Source: Galeopsis tetrahit
Taxonomy: Eukaryota; Streptophyta; Magnoliopsida; Lamiales; Lamiaceae
Reading direction: 5' to 3'
Assembly (NCBI GenBank): GCA_963675135.1
Contig: OY776129.1
Location: 59,893,028 to 59,957,027, forward strand
DNA: 64,000 nucleotides
The notes beneath the pieces are model-generated. The model made no database searches. It had not been told where the DNA came from and worked only from the letters and a program-made list of their open reading frames with translations. The translations under genes were made by a program, and so were the position numbers. Numbering within the stretch: the stretch's first letter is position 1; each line of letters opens with the position of its first letter. Shown here in pieces: positions 11,001-21,811 of this stretch.

Positions 11001-12020
11001 TTTGCAAGTGTGATCATTCCCAAGCAGAACAGAACCGCCCTTCTGTTGCTTGAAGTCATGAAACCAATCTCGTCTTGGAGTCATATGGAAAGAACACCCT
11101 GAATCAAGGATCCATGCTTGCTGTTCTGTAGAGGATGTGATGGTTAGCGCTTGAGCAGACTCGTAGCCTTCTTGCTCCTTCTCAACTTGAGTCTGATTAG
11201 CTTGATTCTTGTCATTAGAGGTATTGGCACCAGATTTCCTCAAGAACTGCTTGTATTTATGACAAGCATTCTTATAGTGCCCAGGTTTGTTGCAATGGTA
11301 GCACACTGCCTCACCTTGATTGGACACAACTGATTTTCCCTTATCAGCTCCTTTGGGTTGACTAGACCCCTTCTTGGCACCAGATCGCTTCTGGCCACCT
11401 CTGATTGCCAATCCTTCTCCGCTACTGACCTTGTCTACTTGAGACGTTTTGTTGTGCAGCAGCTTGGACTTGACAGCCAGCATTACATCCTCCAATGTAA
11501 TACTTTCCTTCCTACCATACAAGATGGTGTCCTTTAAGATTTCAAAGGACTTAGGGAGAGCACTCAATAGAATCAGAGCCTTATCCTCTTCTTCTAACTT
11601 GACATCTAAATTCTCTAGATCATCAAGGATTCTATTGAACTCATAAAGCTGATCCGGAATGGGTTTGTCATCCACCATTCTGAAGGCATACAACTTCTGT
11701 TTCGAATAGAGACGGTTAGCTAAGGTTTTAACCATGTAGAGTTTACCTAGCTTGTCCCAGACCTCTTTCGCGGTTTTCTCTTTAGCCACCTCTCTCAGAA
11801 CCTTATCACCAAGGCAGAGCAGAATAGTGCTTCGAGCTTTCCTGAGCATCTTGCTCCTTTCAGCAACAACGGAGGCAGATTCCTCAGTTGGGGCTGTAGA
11901 CTCTTCGAGCACGTCGAACAAGCCTTGCTGTTCTAGGAGAGCCTGCATCTTGACTCTCCACAGCCCAAAGTCACCTGTGCCTGAGAACTTCTCAATATTA
12001 TACTTGGTCGAATTCTCCAT
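8043..12020 (-). CDS. Copia Gag-Pol polyprotein, intact
   Basis: A 1325-residue frame runs without interruption from the ATG at 12020. In order it holds: a Gag domain (residues ~5-230, EKFSGTGDFGLWRVKMQ, then YSKQKLYAFRM); a CCHC zinc knuckle (CYHCNKPGHYKNAC, ~240); an aspartic protease with the ILDSGCSFHM active site (~305); GAG-pre-integrase and an integrase core (HSDLWGP, RTDNGLEY, PQQNGVAERMNQ, ~490-610); a reverse transcriptase with YVDDM (~1010); and RNase H (STTEAEYVAL, ~1210), ending in ADAFTKALP. The Gag and RNase H motifs resemble the Tork/Tnt1 lineage, which is an inference. It would form the cytoplasmic virus-like particle and the integration machinery. The size is normal for a single-ORF Copia polyprotein. 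Confidence 0.95.
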   Translation of the reverse strand: MENSTKYNIEKFSGTGDFGLWRVKMQALLEQQGLFDVLEESTAPTEESASVVAERSKMLRKARSTILLCLGDKVLREVAKEKTAKEVWDKLGKLYMVKTLANRLYSKQKLYAFRMVDDKPIPDQLYEFNRILDDLENLDVKLEEEDKALILLSALPKSFEILKDTILYGRKESITLEDVMLAVKSKLLHNKTSQVDKVSSGEGLAIRGGQKRSGAKKGSSQPKGADKGKSVVSNQGEAVCYHCNKPGHYKNACHKYKQFLRKSGANTSNDKNQANQTQVEKEQEGYESAQALTITSSTEQQAWILDSGCSFHMTPRRDWFHDFKQQKGGSVLLGNDHTCKVVGEGSVHLMMFDGVVRILKSVRYVPELKRNLISLGMLDSMDYKFQSADGELSVSKGELTVLKGERRSDLYFLKGETVAGRSDVAEVQDNSMLWHKRLAHVGEKGLVELSRQGLLGKDKITQLDLCESCILGKSKRLKFGKGVHSTNGIMDYVHSDLWGPARNQTRSGGKYFMSIIDDYSRKVWVSILKSKSEAFEKFKEWLIECENVTGKTLKHLRTDNGLEYLSDEFNAFCKSKGIVRHRTVPGTPQQNGVAERMNQTLLERVRCMLNSSCLPKVFWGEAVSTAAYLINRSPSSAVQYKTPEELWSGRAADYNHLKVFGCQAYAHVKQDKLEPRALRCVFVGYPSGVKGYRLWCLEAGMQKCIISRDVTFDESRMPLSEQTSTSTSAADNQPDETQVEVEQVDSTRPVGDDIDPDEEGDPQSENDLQHYQLARDRTRREVHPPQRYGQADIVSFALCAALEVESLEPKSYSKAISCHDKEKWIVAMEEELLSLNKNQTWEIVQRPKNKKLVGCKWIYKKKVEAQRGGRLRYKARLVAKGFTQKEGIDFNEIFSPVVKHCSIRILLAMVAQFELELHQMDVTTAFLHGSLDERIYMKLPEGFDIEEGEDNVCLLKKSLYGLKQSPRQWYLRFDEYICSAGFTRSLYDSCVYFRRVGTGVTYLLLYVDDMLIAGESIDSVNQVKEILKQEFEMKDLGEAKVILGMEISRLDGSILLSQPTYLQKVLERFRMHKAKTVSTPIGQHHRLSNQMSPRNSQERTQMSKIPYASAVGSLMYAMVCCRPDLTHAMSVISRYMSDPGLSHWETVKWVMRYVLGSAQTGLKFQKMPSEGDALVGYVDADYAANVDTRKSLTGYVFTLFGTAVSWRSIHQSVVALSTTEAEYVALTEAVKESMWLKGILKEFGLSQNSVTVFCDNQSAIHLAKHQGYHERTKHIDVKLYFVRDIVEKGSVQVVKIATKENPADAFTKALPKEKFGLCLRSVGLH

Positions 12021-12095
12021 CTTCGATCTGGCAATTGATTAGTGGTTGACAATCGATTCCTCTCGATCCCGATCGTTCCCACAGACGGCGCCAAT

Positions 12096-12903
12096 TGTTA
12101 CGATTGTCAATGATAATTCGACTCCGATTAGACGTCTCCAATCACAAGTAAAATAATCGGCCACAATTCAATCCAACGAAAGCATGACAATTCACAAATA
12201 TAAACGAAAACGAAAAACAGAGCACAAGAAGATTTAAGTGGTTCGATCAACGTGATCTACATCCACTGGACACACGACTTCAATTTGATTAAGTATAAGA
12301 GATGTTTACACACTCATCACTCGGAAAGGGATTTATCCACACTTCACTCGTGAACTCTCAACTCTCAAAACGAATGCTCGTACGCGTCAAGGATTACAAA
12401 TACAAGTAATGGGGTATTTATAGGTTGTCAAGGGTGATTGCAGCGTGTATTGAAAGCGTGCTCTGTTGCCACGTGGATTCTGTTACAACCGTGTAACAAA
12501 CTCACACCTTCAGCGTGACCCAATCTGAATTGACCTCCTTGCCCTTCACTTGTCTTCGCAAGACAAGACGACTCCATACTTAGCCAAAAATTAACCCTGC
12601 TAACAGAACTCAACTAGTCTGGTCAGACCTCTACTTGTATGGTCTTCCCAACTCGTCTTGTCCTTCGCAACACCCTTCTCATCTGTTTGGACTCCTCCAA
12701 CTCATCTGATCTGGTCTGAGTTAACTTGTCTGACTCCACCAGTTGATACGCCCATCAGCTGAGTCCTTCAGAAGACTTCTATCAACTAAGTACCTCGACT
12801 GATCTGCCCAACAGACGAGTACAGTAGTAGAGTAGAATCTACCTGATCTTCACTAGACGAGTAGCACTCGTCTAGTCTAGGAGGATTTGAGATAAACCTC
12901 ACA
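12096..12903 (-). repeat. 5' LTR of the Copia element
   Basis: This LTR carries the promoter that would drive the polyprotein: minus-strand CTATAAATA at about 12415-12424. It differs from the 3' LTR at about seven scattered single bases, for example AAGTAAAA against AAGCAAAA near the inner end. Confidence 0.9.
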
Positions 12904-12972
12904 ATATATATATAATGGGTTAATTTCTTTTTAATAATTATTTAATTTTTGTTTCATCTTATGTTGTCTTTT

Positions 12973-13075
12973 TTGTTACAAGTTAAATACCCAATCCCTT
13001 TTTCCCCTCCCCATGACTCGAACCCAGGACCTAAGGCCTAGGTAGTGGTGCTCTAACCACTTGAGCTATTCCACT
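12973..13075 (-). mobile_element. tRNA-derived SINE
   Basis: On the minus strand TAGCTCAAGTGGTTAGAGC (13050-13068) and GGTTCGAGTC (13015-13024) are the A and B boxes of an RNA polymerase III promoter. This head is followed by a short body and tail. The repeat TTGTCTTTT at 12964-12972 and 13076-13084 is the probable target duplication. There is no anticodon-stem structure of a true tRNA, and the 3' part diverges, so it is a SINE rather than a tRNA gene. Confidence 0.75.
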
Positions 13076-13136
13076 TTGTCTTTTGGTATGCTATTGTCCG
13101 CTTTAAATTTGTCAAACCGCTTTATTTTTTAATTTT

Positions 13137-13245
13137 CTCAAAAGGCCTTATACCACTGAGGATACGAGTCCACCTTTTTATAGTTTATATTTCTTCAATA
13201 TCTTTTCGATATAGGACATTGTTTGACCCTCAACATTAAATTTAA
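13137..13245 (+). repeat. Dispersed repeat also present at 49715-49830
   Basis: CTCAAAAGGCCTTATACCA, followed by a short gap and TTTGACCCTCAACA, recurs in related form at 49715-49830. This type of sequence is common near the ends of plant LTR elements. No boundaries can be fixed. Confidence 0.45.
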
Positions 13246-13309
13246 GCGAACATTTCCTAAATTAGAAATAAAACAATTCATTACCCCTTAACTATCTCTC
13301 TAGAGCATT

Positions 13310-13880
13310 TGTTTTCAAAATAAATCAAATCCAAATGATAATTTCAAGCAACAAACAAGAATGCAAATGAATCAAAGAAAAGAACAATACACAATTTACG
13401 TGGTTCGATCAATGTGATCTACGTCCACGAAAGATATAAACTTCTTTCACTAACTTCGAACAAGTGTTTACAGATTACAAGAATATCTCACAAAGAATTG
13501 CTTGCTCACTCAACTTAATTCCATCTCACGGTTAACCTACAACTATGCAAGCTAAGGGGTATATATAGATGAATAATGCTCAAATGAACTGCTACTAACT
13601 AACTCTATAACTGCCATGAATTGAATAATCACTAACAAACTAATTCTAGAAACAAAATAGAATTAGCAGACTTGACTCAGCTGATATGGTATCAGTTGAC
13701 TTGGACCTCAACTCTACTGATGAGAACATAAGACATAGATTCAATAAAGTTGTCCTTACTCTACCAAATGAGATGACTAACTCTATCAGCTGAGTTGATC
13801 AATTTTCCTCAACTGATTTAATCCAATCCTACTACAACTATTCTTCTATCATACATTAGAATTAACTAACACAACCTATT
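13310..13880 (-). mobile_element. Copia LTR fragment or decayed solo LTR
   Basis: The plus-strand block GTGGTTCGATCAATGTGATC (about 13402-13421), followed by TACGTCCAC, is nearly the same as the R/U5 block of the Copia element at 7.1 kb. A minus-strand TATATATA lies near 13561. The left end TGTTTTC at about 13310 fits an LTR terminus, but no clean right end or target duplication was found. Confidence 0.5.
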
Positions 13881-14201
13881 TGCATTATTCTGCATTACTT
13901 CATAGGGGAAATAAAAAATAAAATACTACTCCATAAAATTGGAGCACAATAAAGAAAGGGGCCATGTGGACATGTGGTATACCTACAGCCCACTGCATTT
14001 CTTCAAATGGGATTTGAATAATGAAAAAAAATAAAAATACTGCTGAGTGAAATGACTTCCTTTATTTGTATATTTTTTAATGTTGACCAGTGGAACGTTT
14101 ATGCTATTTTTGGTAATTAATTATATTAGTATTACAATAATACAATTCTTCTTATCACAAGATGGAATGCATGGTCAAAAAACCACTAGGATTCATTTTT
14201 C

Positions 14202-14209
14202 TATATAAG
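14202..14209 (+). promoter_or_regulatory. TATA box of the zinc-finger gene
   Basis: TATATAAG lies 83-90 bp upstream of the start codon, leaving a leader of about 60 bases if transcription starts some 30 bp downstream. No other TATA element is close. Confidence 0.6.
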
Positions 14210-14291
14210 CTGGTGCTGGTAGCTAGCTAGAGAGGCAGAACATACATCAGTGCATCACTTGGAAAAATAAAATTCAAATTTCCAATTGATC

Positions 14292-14795
14292 ATGGAAACA
14301 ATTAGTAGTAGTATTTCTTACACACAAAAATCAAGCACGAAGAAAATCAAGCTCAAACTATTCGGGGTCGAGCTCAATCCGTCTCAAGAAATCGAGACAC
14401 GTAAGATGTCGCCAGAAAGCAACGATGAGAGTGTTGATTCATCAATTTCTTCGATCGTGATCGAAAAAAGATTGAAAACCGACGACGAGGCGATGGAGAT
14501 GAAGAGTTTCAAGTGCAAGCGTTGTTCTAAGGTATTTGCAAACTCACGTGCATTAGGAGGTCATCAAAATGCTCACAAGAAAGAAAGAAAGATGAAAAAG
14601 AAGAAGTTAGAGCTTCAATCAAGAAATCCTAACATCAGTTGTTACATTCAACCCTATAATGATAGTAATCAGAGTCATAAAAATTCTTACAATTATTATG
14701 ACTCTAATTCACTTTGGTTCTATGATCCATCCCTTCATCCTTCTGAATATTGTATCAACAAGGAGACATATATTAGTTTTGGTCATCATATGTAG
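14292..14795 (+). CDS. Single C2H2 zinc-finger transcription factor, GIS/ZFP5-like
   Basis: A single-exon gene of 167 residues; the ATG at 14292 is the first in the transcript expected from the TATA box. It has one plant-type C2H2 finger: Cys75, Cys78, His91 and His95, with SRALGGH in place of [14 protein letters not shown] at residues 21-28 matches the N-terminal motif of the GIS/ZFP5/ZFP6/ZFP8 group, known in Arabidopsis as nuclear regulators of trichome and root-hair development in gibberellin and cytokinin signalling. A basic run follows the finger ([12 protein letters not shown], 96-107) and may be a nuclear signal. The C terminus is rich in Asn, Ser and Tyr and lacks a clear EAR motif. 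Group membership is by motif only; no orthologue can be named. Confidence 0.85.
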   Translation: METISSSISYTQKSSTKKIKLKLFGVELNPSQEIETRKMSPESNDESVDSSISSIVIEKRLKTDDEAMEMKSFKCKRCSKVFANSRALGGHQNAHKKERKMKKKKLELQSRNPNISCYIQPYNDSNQSHKNSYNYYDSNSLWFYDPSLHPSEYCINKETYISFGHHM

Positions 14796-15405
14796 TAGAA
14801 ATTGTAAGATCATATTTGAATCGTACGTATAGTATGATTATAAATTTAAACCACTAAAATATATTACCTCCTTCTCATTTTGGATTCATTGTTCCAAAAA
14901 AAAATGGATGTTCCAAAAAAAAATTATAATTTCTAAATTTGATAGTAAAATATTTTTGTCACTTTAAACTACACCTTTAAAAATCTTAAAATTACCCTAC
15001 ATGTCATTAAGTTATTATTCAATTACATATTTTATTATTCATAATATTTTATTTAACTACCTTAATACTAATAAATAATTATCATATTAAATTCCACACA
15101 TACACTAAATAATGAACCTAAAATAGAAGAATGAAGAAAGAAAGAATAGTCAAAGACACGTGGATAGGTCTAGAAAGAAGTCGATGCCTAACTGCGATAA
15201 GTCTGAGTCTCCCGCTTTACCAACTTCAATCATGAATTATAATGAGTTTTAATAATTATAATATTTCTTTATTTGAAATATTTTGAATGGATGTACACAC
15301 TTTTTCTTTTTTCAATTGAGACTTTGTTAAATTAAGTGACATGCATGATAAATTGAATTCGTAAAACTTTTTTTAAAATTCAAATGGGTTAGATTCTATT
15401 ATTGT
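14796..15405. other. 3' flank of zinc-finger gene, AT-rich
   Basis: No further gene is visible. The first ~100 bases are the probable 3' UTR. The rest is AT-rich without a clear repeat boundary. Confidence 0.5.
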
Positions 15406-15415
15406 AAATGTAAAT

Positions 15416-16444
15416 GGGAAAATTGCACTTTTAGTTCTGTAGGAATTTTTTAAAATTACTTTTGGTCCTGAAGTTTGTAAATGGTCCTGTTTATTGCGAA
15501 CTTGGTCCTGTAAAATAGTTTTTGGATTGAAACCATTAATTTTTTTTGTTGAAAATCATTAGTTGACCAAAAAATATTTCTAAAAAAGTCATTATAATTA
15601 AAAAAATACCAAAATACTTTTAAAATTAATATTATATAGAATTAAAATATAAATAAAATCAATAGAATTTAGAATATTAATTCTTTTACTGTAAATGAAG
15701 AATTCTAACTAAGTTATATAATTTGAATTTTTTTTATAGAATCTATTTTATTTTTTTTAATTCAAGAATTTGAATATAATTAAAAATTACTAAAAAAATA
15801 ATGTAATTTATATTTAAATAACTTTTGAAGAAATTTTTTGTATTAAAACTGAAATATACAAAAAAATTACAAATTTAAAAGTAAATTTAAAAAAAATAAT
15901 TTGAATATACAAAAATATAAAATTGAAAAGTATACAATGTATATTCAAATATAATCTCCAAATTTAAATTAATTTTTAACCCCATATAATTTGGATATAA
16001 TTTGAAAATACAAAAAAAAAAAAAAAAATTGAAATTAAGTCAAAAATACTTTTTATTTTTTTGCATTGATTTGAGATAAATTTCAGATTTAATTGAATAA
16101 TTTAATTTTAATTTTATATGTAATTGATTGAATTTTTAGATCATAAAATTATTTTAATTAAATTTATCGATTTTATATAATTATTTAAATAAATTGTTAA
16201 AACTTTCACACAATTTTCTTCCGTTAAAACAAACATAAATTTATTTATTAGACTAAAAGTGTATGAAAAATGACCGAAAGTGATTTAATCTCATTCTTAC
16301 AAGATCAAAAGTGAACTCTTTAATGGTTTATGCAATTTTCATCAATTAAAACTAACGGAAATAAACTACAGGACCAAAAGTGTATGAAAAAGGACCGAAA
16401 GTGATTTTTACTCATTCTTACAGGACCAAAAGTGCAATTTTCCC
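15416..16444. mobile_element. Non-autonomous MULE-like TIR element
   Basis: The ends GGGAAAATTGCACTTTTAG and, inverted, CCAAAAGTGCAATTTTCCC match over about 19 bases with one difference and continue more loosely inward. Flanks AAATGTAAAT (15406-15415) and AAATGCAAAT (16445-16454) form an imperfect 9-10 bp target duplication, as expected for MULEs. The interior is very AT-rich and non-coding. A ~75-bp block with GTGTATGAAAAA and GACCGAAAGTGA is repeated at about 16250-16320 and 16375-16440. Confidence 0.75.
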
Positions 16445-16731
16445 AAATGCAAATAGGTGACTGAGTGTAACCAAAACACAAATGTTAATGCATCTATTGA
16501 TCTACCCACACAAAAATAGAATGGAAACAGTGAGACTCCCTTAGTATTACTATATTAGCACTAAACTAGAAAAATTAGATAATAATAATAAAATAAATGT
16601 AGAACTGTTTCAACATTGTTATACGGGTAATGGGTTTCGATCCATAATGAAGATGATAATAGGCACCGGTTCTGTGTTCATATTTTCAAGGTTCAAATAA
16701 GCATTGCAATTGCATAAATAATAAAGTACTA
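16445..16731. other. Short AT-rich spacer
   Basis: Nothing recognisable is seen between the MULE-like element and the Stowaway element. Confidence 0.4.
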
Positions 16732-17002
16732 CTCCCTCCGTCTCAAGATTTTTTACACACTTTGATCGGCACGGAAATTAAGAAAATGGAATAAAGTGAT
16801 GTGTAAAGTAAAATAAAGGAAGGGTATTATTGGTAATTCATTGATTAAAGTGGAGTGATTTGACTAAAGGGAAGGAAAAGTAAAATAAAAGAGGGGTATT
16901 ATTGGTAATTCATTATGTAAGTTGTTTCCTTTTTTGGAGTGTGTAAAAAATGTTGGGACGCCCATTAAGGAAAGTGTGTAAAAAATCTTGGGACGGAGGG
17001 AG
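16732..17002. mobile_element. Stowaway MITE (Tc1/mariner type)
   Basis: The 271-bp element has ends CTCCCTCCGTC and GACGGAGGGAG and TA dinucleotides on both sides (16730-16731 and 17003-17004), the hallmark of Stowaway. The arms pair well over about 30 bases. Related copies lie at 25120-25369 and 55796-56070. Confidence 0.9.
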
Positions 17003-17539
17003 TATCAATTATTTTTACTGTGTGGTTTTTTTAAAAATATTTAATATTGTCTAAAATTATATTTGAGTTGCAATGCAACGGATGAATATAAGATCATGAC
17101 ATACTGTACATAAAATTTTCAATACATAATTAATAATAAGTTCATTCATATCAAAGCGTGTTAATTTCTTTTATATTGATGTTACATCATGTTCTAAAAA
17201 ATAAACAGATCATTAAGTGTGTCGGTAAGATTTTTTCTTTTTTTAGAGTATTATGTCGGTAAGATACAGAGTAACAAAAAAAAAAAAAAAAGAAAGGCAA
17301 ATGTAAAGTATGATCATTACTAGTGATGAAAACCCAGAAATTTTAGATTGGAGGACCCAATTTGCATTAGTATAAATTAAAAATAATACAGTATTATAAA
17401 ATTTTCAATAGTTCTCATTTTATTAATTTAAATTTAACGACTTTTATAATGTTTCAAAGAAAATTAATTTTAACTGTTTCAACTCATAATAAGTGAAATG
17501 ATGTTAAAATTTAACGTGCATTCTCGTAAACATTAGTCA

Positions 17540-17985
17540 ACAAATGTAGAACATAAAATATACCCCCACTATTCCGAGATGACTTGCATACCTTAACAAG
17601 TTCACTTTTGAATTTTTAGTGACGTGTGAAGTTAAATAAATGAGGAGTATTTTGAGTGATTTAGTGAGATTTAAAGGGAATTTAGTTAGGTTAAATAAAT
17701 GAGAAGTACTTTGGTGATCTTGTGAGGTGTAGGAAGAATGTGGACAAAAAATTAGTGACAATTTTAAAAATAAAATAATGTAGGGGAGTATATTTTTGGG
17801 TGATTTAGTGAGGTTTAAATGTAATTTAGTGAGGTGTAAGGTAGAATGTGGACCCAAAATGGGTGACAATTTTAAAAATAAAATAATGTAGTAAGAGTAT
17901 TAATTTTGTCGACTATTTACGTACTATAAATGTGCAAAAAATCTTGAGACGTCAATAAAATAGTGTACGAATAATTACGAGACGG
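17540..17985. repeat. Diverged tandem repeat, possibly a decayed MITE
   Basis: The block AGAATGTGGACCCAAAAT, followed by GGGTGACAATTTTAAAAATAA, occurs at about 17731-17790 and again at about 17842-17893. It is preceded by variants of GTGATTTAGTGAGGTTTAAA. The right side (CTTGAGACGTC, GAGACGG) recalls a Stowaway end, but no matching left end is present. Confidence 0.5.
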
Positions 17986-18173
17986 AAAAAATATATATAA
18001 AAAAAAAATCAGTGGGGAGCCCATTGGTCTCCCTGGACCCTAATAGTTAAAAAAAAAATAGATAGCAGAAGAATATACTCCGTATGTTTTTAGTGCAATT
18101 TGTGGGAATTATAGGTTAATGGGCCTTATATTTTCCTTACGTACATAAGTCTTGGGTGTGTGTGGTTGTGTAA

Positions 18174-18989
18174 GGCGTAAGTTATATACCCCTACATCTT
18201 TGTTAAATGTACTTCCTCTCCATATTTATTAATTTAATATCCAGATAAAATATTCAAATTGTCCTTTTAATAAAATTAATCTAATAAATACACTCCCCTT
18301 CACTTTTAAACCCTACATCCGTCACCGTCGCCACCTCCAACAGTCACCACCACCACCTAAACAATCCCAGACATAACCAAAAATTTAAAAAAAATAAAAT
18401 TGAAAAACCAGTTTCGATGATATGTATTATTGTCGACAACAGTGCGTACTCTCGACAATATTTTTTAGATAAAAAATCAATTTTTTTTAAACTTTCAACA
18501 ACATTTGGTCGAATATATGCACTATTGTCGACAATAGTACATCTTTTCGACATTGGTTTATCGAAATTAAAAAACCTACCTGTATGAGCAGTTTTCTATG
18601 GAGGGGAAGAGGGCGAGCAGCCGCGAGAATGGAGGGGCAGAGGCGGCCACGAGAATGTCAATCAGAGGAAGTGGGAGGTGGCCGCGAAAAAAAAGAAAAA
18701 GGAAGAAAGAAAGAAAGAAAGATGAAAAGGGAGAAGAAGAGAAGGGGCGAGGGCCCAGAGGGGCTGGGCTGACGGTGGGGTGGGGCAAGGGGGAGACGGT
18801 AGTCGGTTGGGGAAGAAGGAGTGGAATGTAGAAAATAGGGTTTAAGGGGTATATGTATCAAAGTGAAATTTAGAGAGGAAATGGTATACTGTAATAGGTA
18901 ATTTGGAGGGAGTACATTTATCTCAAATCTGTTTTTTGGGGGTACGTGTATCGGGGGAGTATATTTTGGAGGGGTATATAACCCGAGCC
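18174..18989. mobile_element. Long-TIR non-autonomous transposon, copy 1
   Basis: The ends GGCGTAAGTTATATACCCC and, inverted, GGCTCGGGTTATATACCCC begin arms that stay recognisably related for about 150 bp. An 8-bp direct repeat TTGTGTAA flanks the unit (18166-18173 and 18990-18997). The middle holds short GTCGACAATAGT-type palindromes and a GC-rich segment at about 18595-18830 that may be captured sequence. A relative sits at 46063-47064. Eight-base target duplications suggest hAT, while the long arms suggest MULE, so the superfamily is open. Confidence 0.7.
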
Positions 18990-18997
18990 TTGTGTAA

Positions 18998-19431
18998 TTT
19001 ATTTTTGTCTTTGTAATTTTAAAGTTTGTTTGGTATAATAAATACATGCTTTTATATTTTGTTACAACTCCAATGTGACTAACCATAAACACTTCAATTT
19101 TCGACATGAGAAATTTTATATTGATATGTCCAAATATAAATCACAACAAAATGATAAAACTAACCTTAAATTATCAGTTATAATAGAACTGGATGAAGTT
19201 GTTTCACTGTCAACATGTGCTCCAGTACCCGTCGAATACGTTGAAAAGATCTCTGCACGGAAACTCAGATGCTCAAATAAGAAAATCGATAATCTCAAGA
19301 TGATTTCGAAGAACACTCGATCATGGGTGAGAATGTCCTCCAATCAAATGTGAATCTTAATATATCGTATATGAACAAGTGAAGTGTGTGCACTTCAATT
19401 GTGTGAAAATCAAATGAAATCTTGCATTTTC
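18998..19431. other. Spacer with one unassigned open frame
   Basis: A plus-strand frame of 92 codons (19075-19353) has no recognisable domain or promoter, and I do not call it a gene. Nothing else is evident. Confidence 0.35.
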
Positions 19432-19445
19432 ATGTGCATAATGTC

Positions 19446-20155
19446 CTTTTTTTTTTTTTTTTTTTTTATGGAGGGTTTACAAGATTATAAAATAGAGTTA
19501 CAAATCACGAGCTTAAGATCTTGATCTTCAAATCAAACGGATATTGCCGTCCACTCCAATCGCGTGAAGAGGAAAGACGAGCTTCCCTTTGCCTTAACAG
19601 GTGTCTAAGTCTCCAATCCTTAAACGAGACAACCCCACACTAAGGTGTTCTCATATCAAGAATAGGAAACAGAATAAACAGACAAAGTTCCACGAGTACT
19701 TGATTCAAAAGTAAACTACGCGCAACAGAGACAACCAACAGAAACTAAAACAAAAATTAAGCAAACACCAAAACTATCTAAGAAAGCAATAAAATAGAAT
19801 CAACAAAGAAATATACGAACAGTCACCGTGGCTCCGTTACAGACAAGATCTACGTTGATTCCTAACAAGATCTGAAAAAACTACACCAGATCTACAACTC
19901 AAATTTGTAGATCTACAACTCAGATCTGCAGATCTACCACTCAAATTTACAGATCTACAACTCAGATCTAGCGAAAACTAAAATAACAGAAGAGATCGAA
20001 GAGAAGCGAAAAATCAACAGATTTGAGGCGACAATAAAGACAGAGCAGCAACAGAGACAAGAACTATGACGACAACTTGAACGACGGAATGACGACTGAG
20101 GCTGGAAAAGGGAGAAACAACTCTCTAGAGAGAGTTCTCTCTCCCTTCTCTCTAT
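19446..20155 (-). mobile_element. Poly(A) retroposon family, copy 1
   Basis: A 710-bp unit on the minus strand, flanked by the perfect 14-bp repeat ATGTGCATAATGTC (19432-19445 and 20156-20169). On the minus strand it starts with an AG/CT-rich leader (AGAGAGAAGGGAGAGAG), has several GTAGATCTG-type short repeats mid-way, the conserved ACCTTAGTGTGGGGTTG block, and ends with CCTCCAT and a long poly(A). No protein is encoded and no A/B box was seen. The structure points to LINE-driven retroposition of an RNA polymerase II-like transcript. Relatives are at 33939-34781 and 56728-58645. Confidence 0.75.
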
Positions 20156-20169
20156 ATGTGCATAATGTC

Positions 20170-21040
20170 ATATAAGCATAATCATAGTATGTATATTCGT
20201 GATGTCTTATGTCAAATGATGTTGAATGATACGTTAAAAAAACATACATGAGGAAAGAAAAAATAATCTTCCTCAACAACCTGCTTCAAGATTTTTAGGG
20301 ACCTCCTTGTTCACAATCCTTTGACTCGGTCAAAAAGGTCATCTTTCTATTCAAATCCCCTTTGATTCATTTCACTACTCCCCTAGCTCTGAAAATGGGG
20401 GAAACTATGGAAACACTTCGTTAACCCTAACCGCATTGCCCTTTCACCATTGGGTCTCGACTCGTTTCATAATCGTAGGTTTGAGCCATTTAACGTCCCT
20501 AGAGCCTCTAGACCCGGGATTGTTCGCATCCCATTTTTTCAATAACCATTTAAAGTGGTCCAAATCATCATAAGAGAGTTCATTATTATAATATACCATT
20601 ATAAATTTATAATCAATAGAATATTGTCGATGAAAGAAAGAATAATATAAAATTACTTTATAATTAAAATAAAAAATATTATCAACATCTATATTTCACG
20701 TGTCATTTTTTTATTGGACAACACATTTTATCCATGTCATATATCAATTCTTATTTTTCTACTTCATTGCCTTTGACGTTAAAGTTGATATTTTAGCCTT
20801 CGACGAATTTATATTTTTGTTAGCTTAGTTTATTCAATCACGTGAAGTCTAAGTTCTTTTTTTTTTTTTTCTTGAGGTAAATATTTTTTTTTAGTTTTGT
20901 TAAATGTGTATTATAGAAATTTTAGATTAAAAAAACTAGATAATTCTTTCACTATAAATTTATAACCGATGGAGTAATTGCAAAAAAATAATTTATAAAA
21001 TTAAAACAATAATAATTATAAGAGGAGAAATATTTCGGCT
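20170..21040. other. AT-rich intergenic region
   Basis: No gene is recognised. A moderately GC segment at about 20290-20540 has no long open frame and could be old retroelement sequence. The promoter of the OB-fold gene probably lies in the last few hundred bases. Confidence 0.4.
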
Positions 21041-21811
21041 GAGGGGCACCGGGACCTAGGCATTAACGACGCACCTTCAGACACTATTTAATCTAAAGCC
21101 CTTCCCCAATTCATAATCACCAAATCCCTCAAAATCAATCGAAGTCAAAACCAAATCCTTCAAGCGTTAAGGTTAGGAATTCTTTCATGCACTTTAATTT
21201 TGATAAAAATAATATCCCAATCTTTGTTAGGTTGAATCATTTCTATAATTTCATGATCCGCTTAAATGAGATCGCTTGTTCTGAACATTGATTGCTGAAT
21301 TTTATATCTCTGAATTATTATCTCGGTAGGGTTTTGTGAATGCCCTTTCTAATTCTGTGTATTTATCATTATTTTTGGATGAAAGCTTTAATCTGCTATT
21401 TATCATTTTTCTATCACGGAGACCTAATTGGACTTTTGAATGTTAGTTGCACGAATTATCGTCCGATATTTTGTCATCTGAACTGAAGAATTTTGGATTT
21501 GTGTTGGAAGTAATGAAGGAATTAAGTTGAAATGAACCAAATCTGATTCTCTGGAGTTTGAATTATTTTGAAGTGAAAGTGAAGATTTCTGTCTCTTAAG
21601 AATAATGGAGTAGTTGTGTACGATTAGCTTGATCCCTTCAATTCATGTTTTCTTATTCTGAAATCCATTTCAAATCAGCATTTAATCTCTGCAACTTTAG
21701 ATCTTCTGTCTAATAGAAGTTAATTGTTACCAACATTGATTCTTAATTATACTGTAATTTCCAGAATCAAAGATCTAGACGCTATCACAAAGAACCAAGG
21801 ATAAATAGGAA

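Larger units (their letters stand above)
7112..12903 (-). mobile_element. Complete Copia LTR retrotransposon
   Basis: The element is 5792 bp. It has two 808-bp LTRs (7112-7919 and 12096-12903) that differ at only about seven positions, and a 5-bp target duplication ATATA at 7107-7111 and 12904-12908. It reads on the minus strand, so the right LTR is the 5' LTR. The region next to it (12078-12095, minus strand ATTGGCGCCGTCTGT) is the likely primer-binding site. The polypurine tract AAAGGTGGAGAAT (minus strand, 7920-7932) sits beside the 3' LTR. The single polyprotein frame is uninterrupted. Near-identical LTRs and the open frame mark a recent, potentially autonomous insertion. Confidence 0.95.

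Noticed and set aside
13015..13068. Possible tRNA gene from A and B box sequences
   Set aside because: It has no full cloverleaf and is flanked by a target duplication with a SINE body, so it is a SINE.
18576..19107. Minus-strand open frame rich in Pro, Ser and Phe
   Set aside because: It crosses the boundary of the long-TIR element and is low complexity, so it is a chance frame.
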